Below, piece by piece: positions 63,449 through 64,000 of a stretch of DNA of 64,000 nucleotides; position 1 is the stretch's first letter; the number at the start of each line of letters is the position of its first letter. The stretch comes from Marinobacter changyiensis (GTDB taxonomy: Bacteria > Pseudomonadota > Gammaproteobacteria > Pseudomonadales > Oleiphilaceae), in NCBI RefSeq assembly GCF_009193265.1, contig NZ_VZZZ01000002.1, forward strand, positions 121,824 to 185,823, read 5' to 3'. Below the pieces are notes generated by a model. The model was not told the origin of the DNA. It saw nothing but the letters and a program-made list of their open reading frames with translations, and searched no databases. The position numbers and the translations under genes are program-made.

Positions 63449-64000
63449 ATGAAAGCCAAGGGTCTTGATCCTGATGACGAGCACTTGATCGGACGTTTTG
63501 TCGATGCGCTCTGGCTGGAGGATGGCTTGGGTGAAAAGACCCGGTCCGCTTACCGGAGTGATTTGACCCAACTGGCTCGGTGGGTGTCTGAACGCTTGGG
63601 CAATGGCGGGCTCGTCAAAGTCAGCCGGATGGATTTACTGGACTGGATCGCCCGAGGTCTGGCTGAAGGGCGCAAAACCTCGACTGCTGCCCGGCGACTG
63701 TCCGGCATCCGGCGTTTTTATCGGTATCTGTTAAGAGAAGGGGTTATCCGTGAGGATCCGACTCTTCGTATTGATAGCCCTCGCCTGGCCAGGCGTTTGC
63801 CAGACAGTCTCTCTGAAGAGGATGTCAATAACCTGCTTCAGGAGCCGGATACTGGCATTCCGCTTGAGCTGAGAGACCGGGCGATGCTGGAAATTCTCTA
63901 TGGTTGCGGCCTCCGGGTTTCCGAGTTGGTTGGGCTCAGAGTGGATCAGGTCAACCTGCGACAAGGGGTGGTCCGGATTATCGGCAAAGGCAATAAGGAG
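63449..64000 (+). CDS. xerD: Site-specific tyrosine recombinase XerD (partial, runs off the window)
   Basis: The first 184 residues are present. They contain the N-terminal SAM-like core-binding domain (LGEKTRSAYRSDLTQLARWV near 30-49 and TAARRLSGIRRFYRYLLREG) and the start of the catalytic domain. LEILYGCGLRVSELVGLRVDQVNL near 150-173, in outline, carries the first catalytic arginine. The conserved lysine beta-hairpin GKGNKE is the last visible part; the other active-site residues lie beyond the end. Position after rplS and the sequence favour XerD over XerC; in Pseudomonas xerD is followed by dsbC. XerCD resolve chromosome dimers at dif. Confidence 0.88.
   Translation, partial: MKAKGLDPDDEHLIGRFVDALWLEDGLGEKTRSAYRSDLTQLARWVSERLGNGGLVKVSRMDLLDWIARGLAEGRKTSTAARRLSGIRRFYRYLLREGVIREDPTLRIDSPRLARRLPDSLSEEDVNNLLQEPDTGIPLELRDRAMLEILYGCGLRVSELVGLRVDQVNLRQGVVRIIGKGNKE

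Noticed and set aside
1..64000. CRISPR array, prophage, insertion sequence or toxin-antitoxin pair
   Set aside because: I saw no regularly spaced direct repeats, integrase-flanked accessory block, transposase or small paired genes; xerD at the end is the core recombinase rather than a phage integrase.

Overview
The window looks like the chromosome of a marine gammaproteobacterium close to Marinobacter or Pseudomonas. The basis is the family resemblance of nearly every protein, moderately high GC by eye, and gene orders typical of that group: rpsF-rpsR-(membrane protein)-rplI-dnaB-alr, lolB-ispE-tRNA-prs-rplY-pth-ychF, hemA-prfA-prmC, corB-ypjD-ffh, and rpsP-rimM-trmD-rplS-xerD. Species assignment is inference. 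Almost all of it is core genome. I see no prophage, insertion sequence, CRISPR array or defence island.

Layout. 1-6.0 kb: ribosomal proteins S6, S18 and L9, replicative helicase, alanine racemase and a degenerate RmlD-like protein. 6.0-15.3 kb: FabB, the YlqF GTPase, a Spy-like periplasmic protein, an RND-family permease, lipoyl synthase, O-acetylhomoserine sulfhydrylase, tRNA-Met and a phosphopantetheinyl transferase. 15.3-22.3 kb (minus strand): TPR lipoprotein, lolB, ispE, tRNA-Gln, prs, rplY, pth, ychF. 22.6-26.6 kb: hemA-prfA-prmC-moeB. 26.7-31.2 kb: photolyase, diverging from a four-gene cluster of RimB-like protease, RimK ligase, AstE-like metallohydrolase and YjbQ. 31.2-36.5 kb: M23 peptidase, chemoreceptor, PIN-PhoH ATPase, CBS protein. 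36.7-39.3 kb (minus): DUF1244 and HopJ-domain genes translationally coupled to minCDE. 39.4-47.1 kb: SOS-controlled dinB, PAP2 phosphatase, glycosyltransferase, Tas reductase, small exported protein, CoA-transferase family protein with an FKBP isomerase. 47.5-49.9 kb: RstA/RstB-like two-component pair. 50.1-56.5 kb: argD-argF-ABC ATPase, grxD, DUF1631 protein. 56.7-64 kb: Yip1 protein, CorB, YpjD, ffh, rpsP-rimM-trmD-rplS, and the start of xerD.

The genes mostly serve translation (S6, S18, L9, L25, S16, L19, RF1, PrmC, Pth, YchF, RimM, TrmD, Ffh), envelope biogenesis (Alr, LolB, IspE, MinCDE, M23) and cofactors (lipoate, haem, moeB). The most interesting theme is possible S6 tail modification. 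The C-terminus of S6 carries two perfect 18-bp tandem repeats encoding acidic hexapeptides, and a RimB-RimK module that acts on S6 tails in related bacteria lies 28 kb away, in one cluster with an AstE-like amidohydrolase and YjbQ. Regulatory sites recognisable from sequence include a perfect LexA box before dinB, several strong intrinsic terminators, a foldable rpsF leader, and three copies of a REP-type palindromic element.
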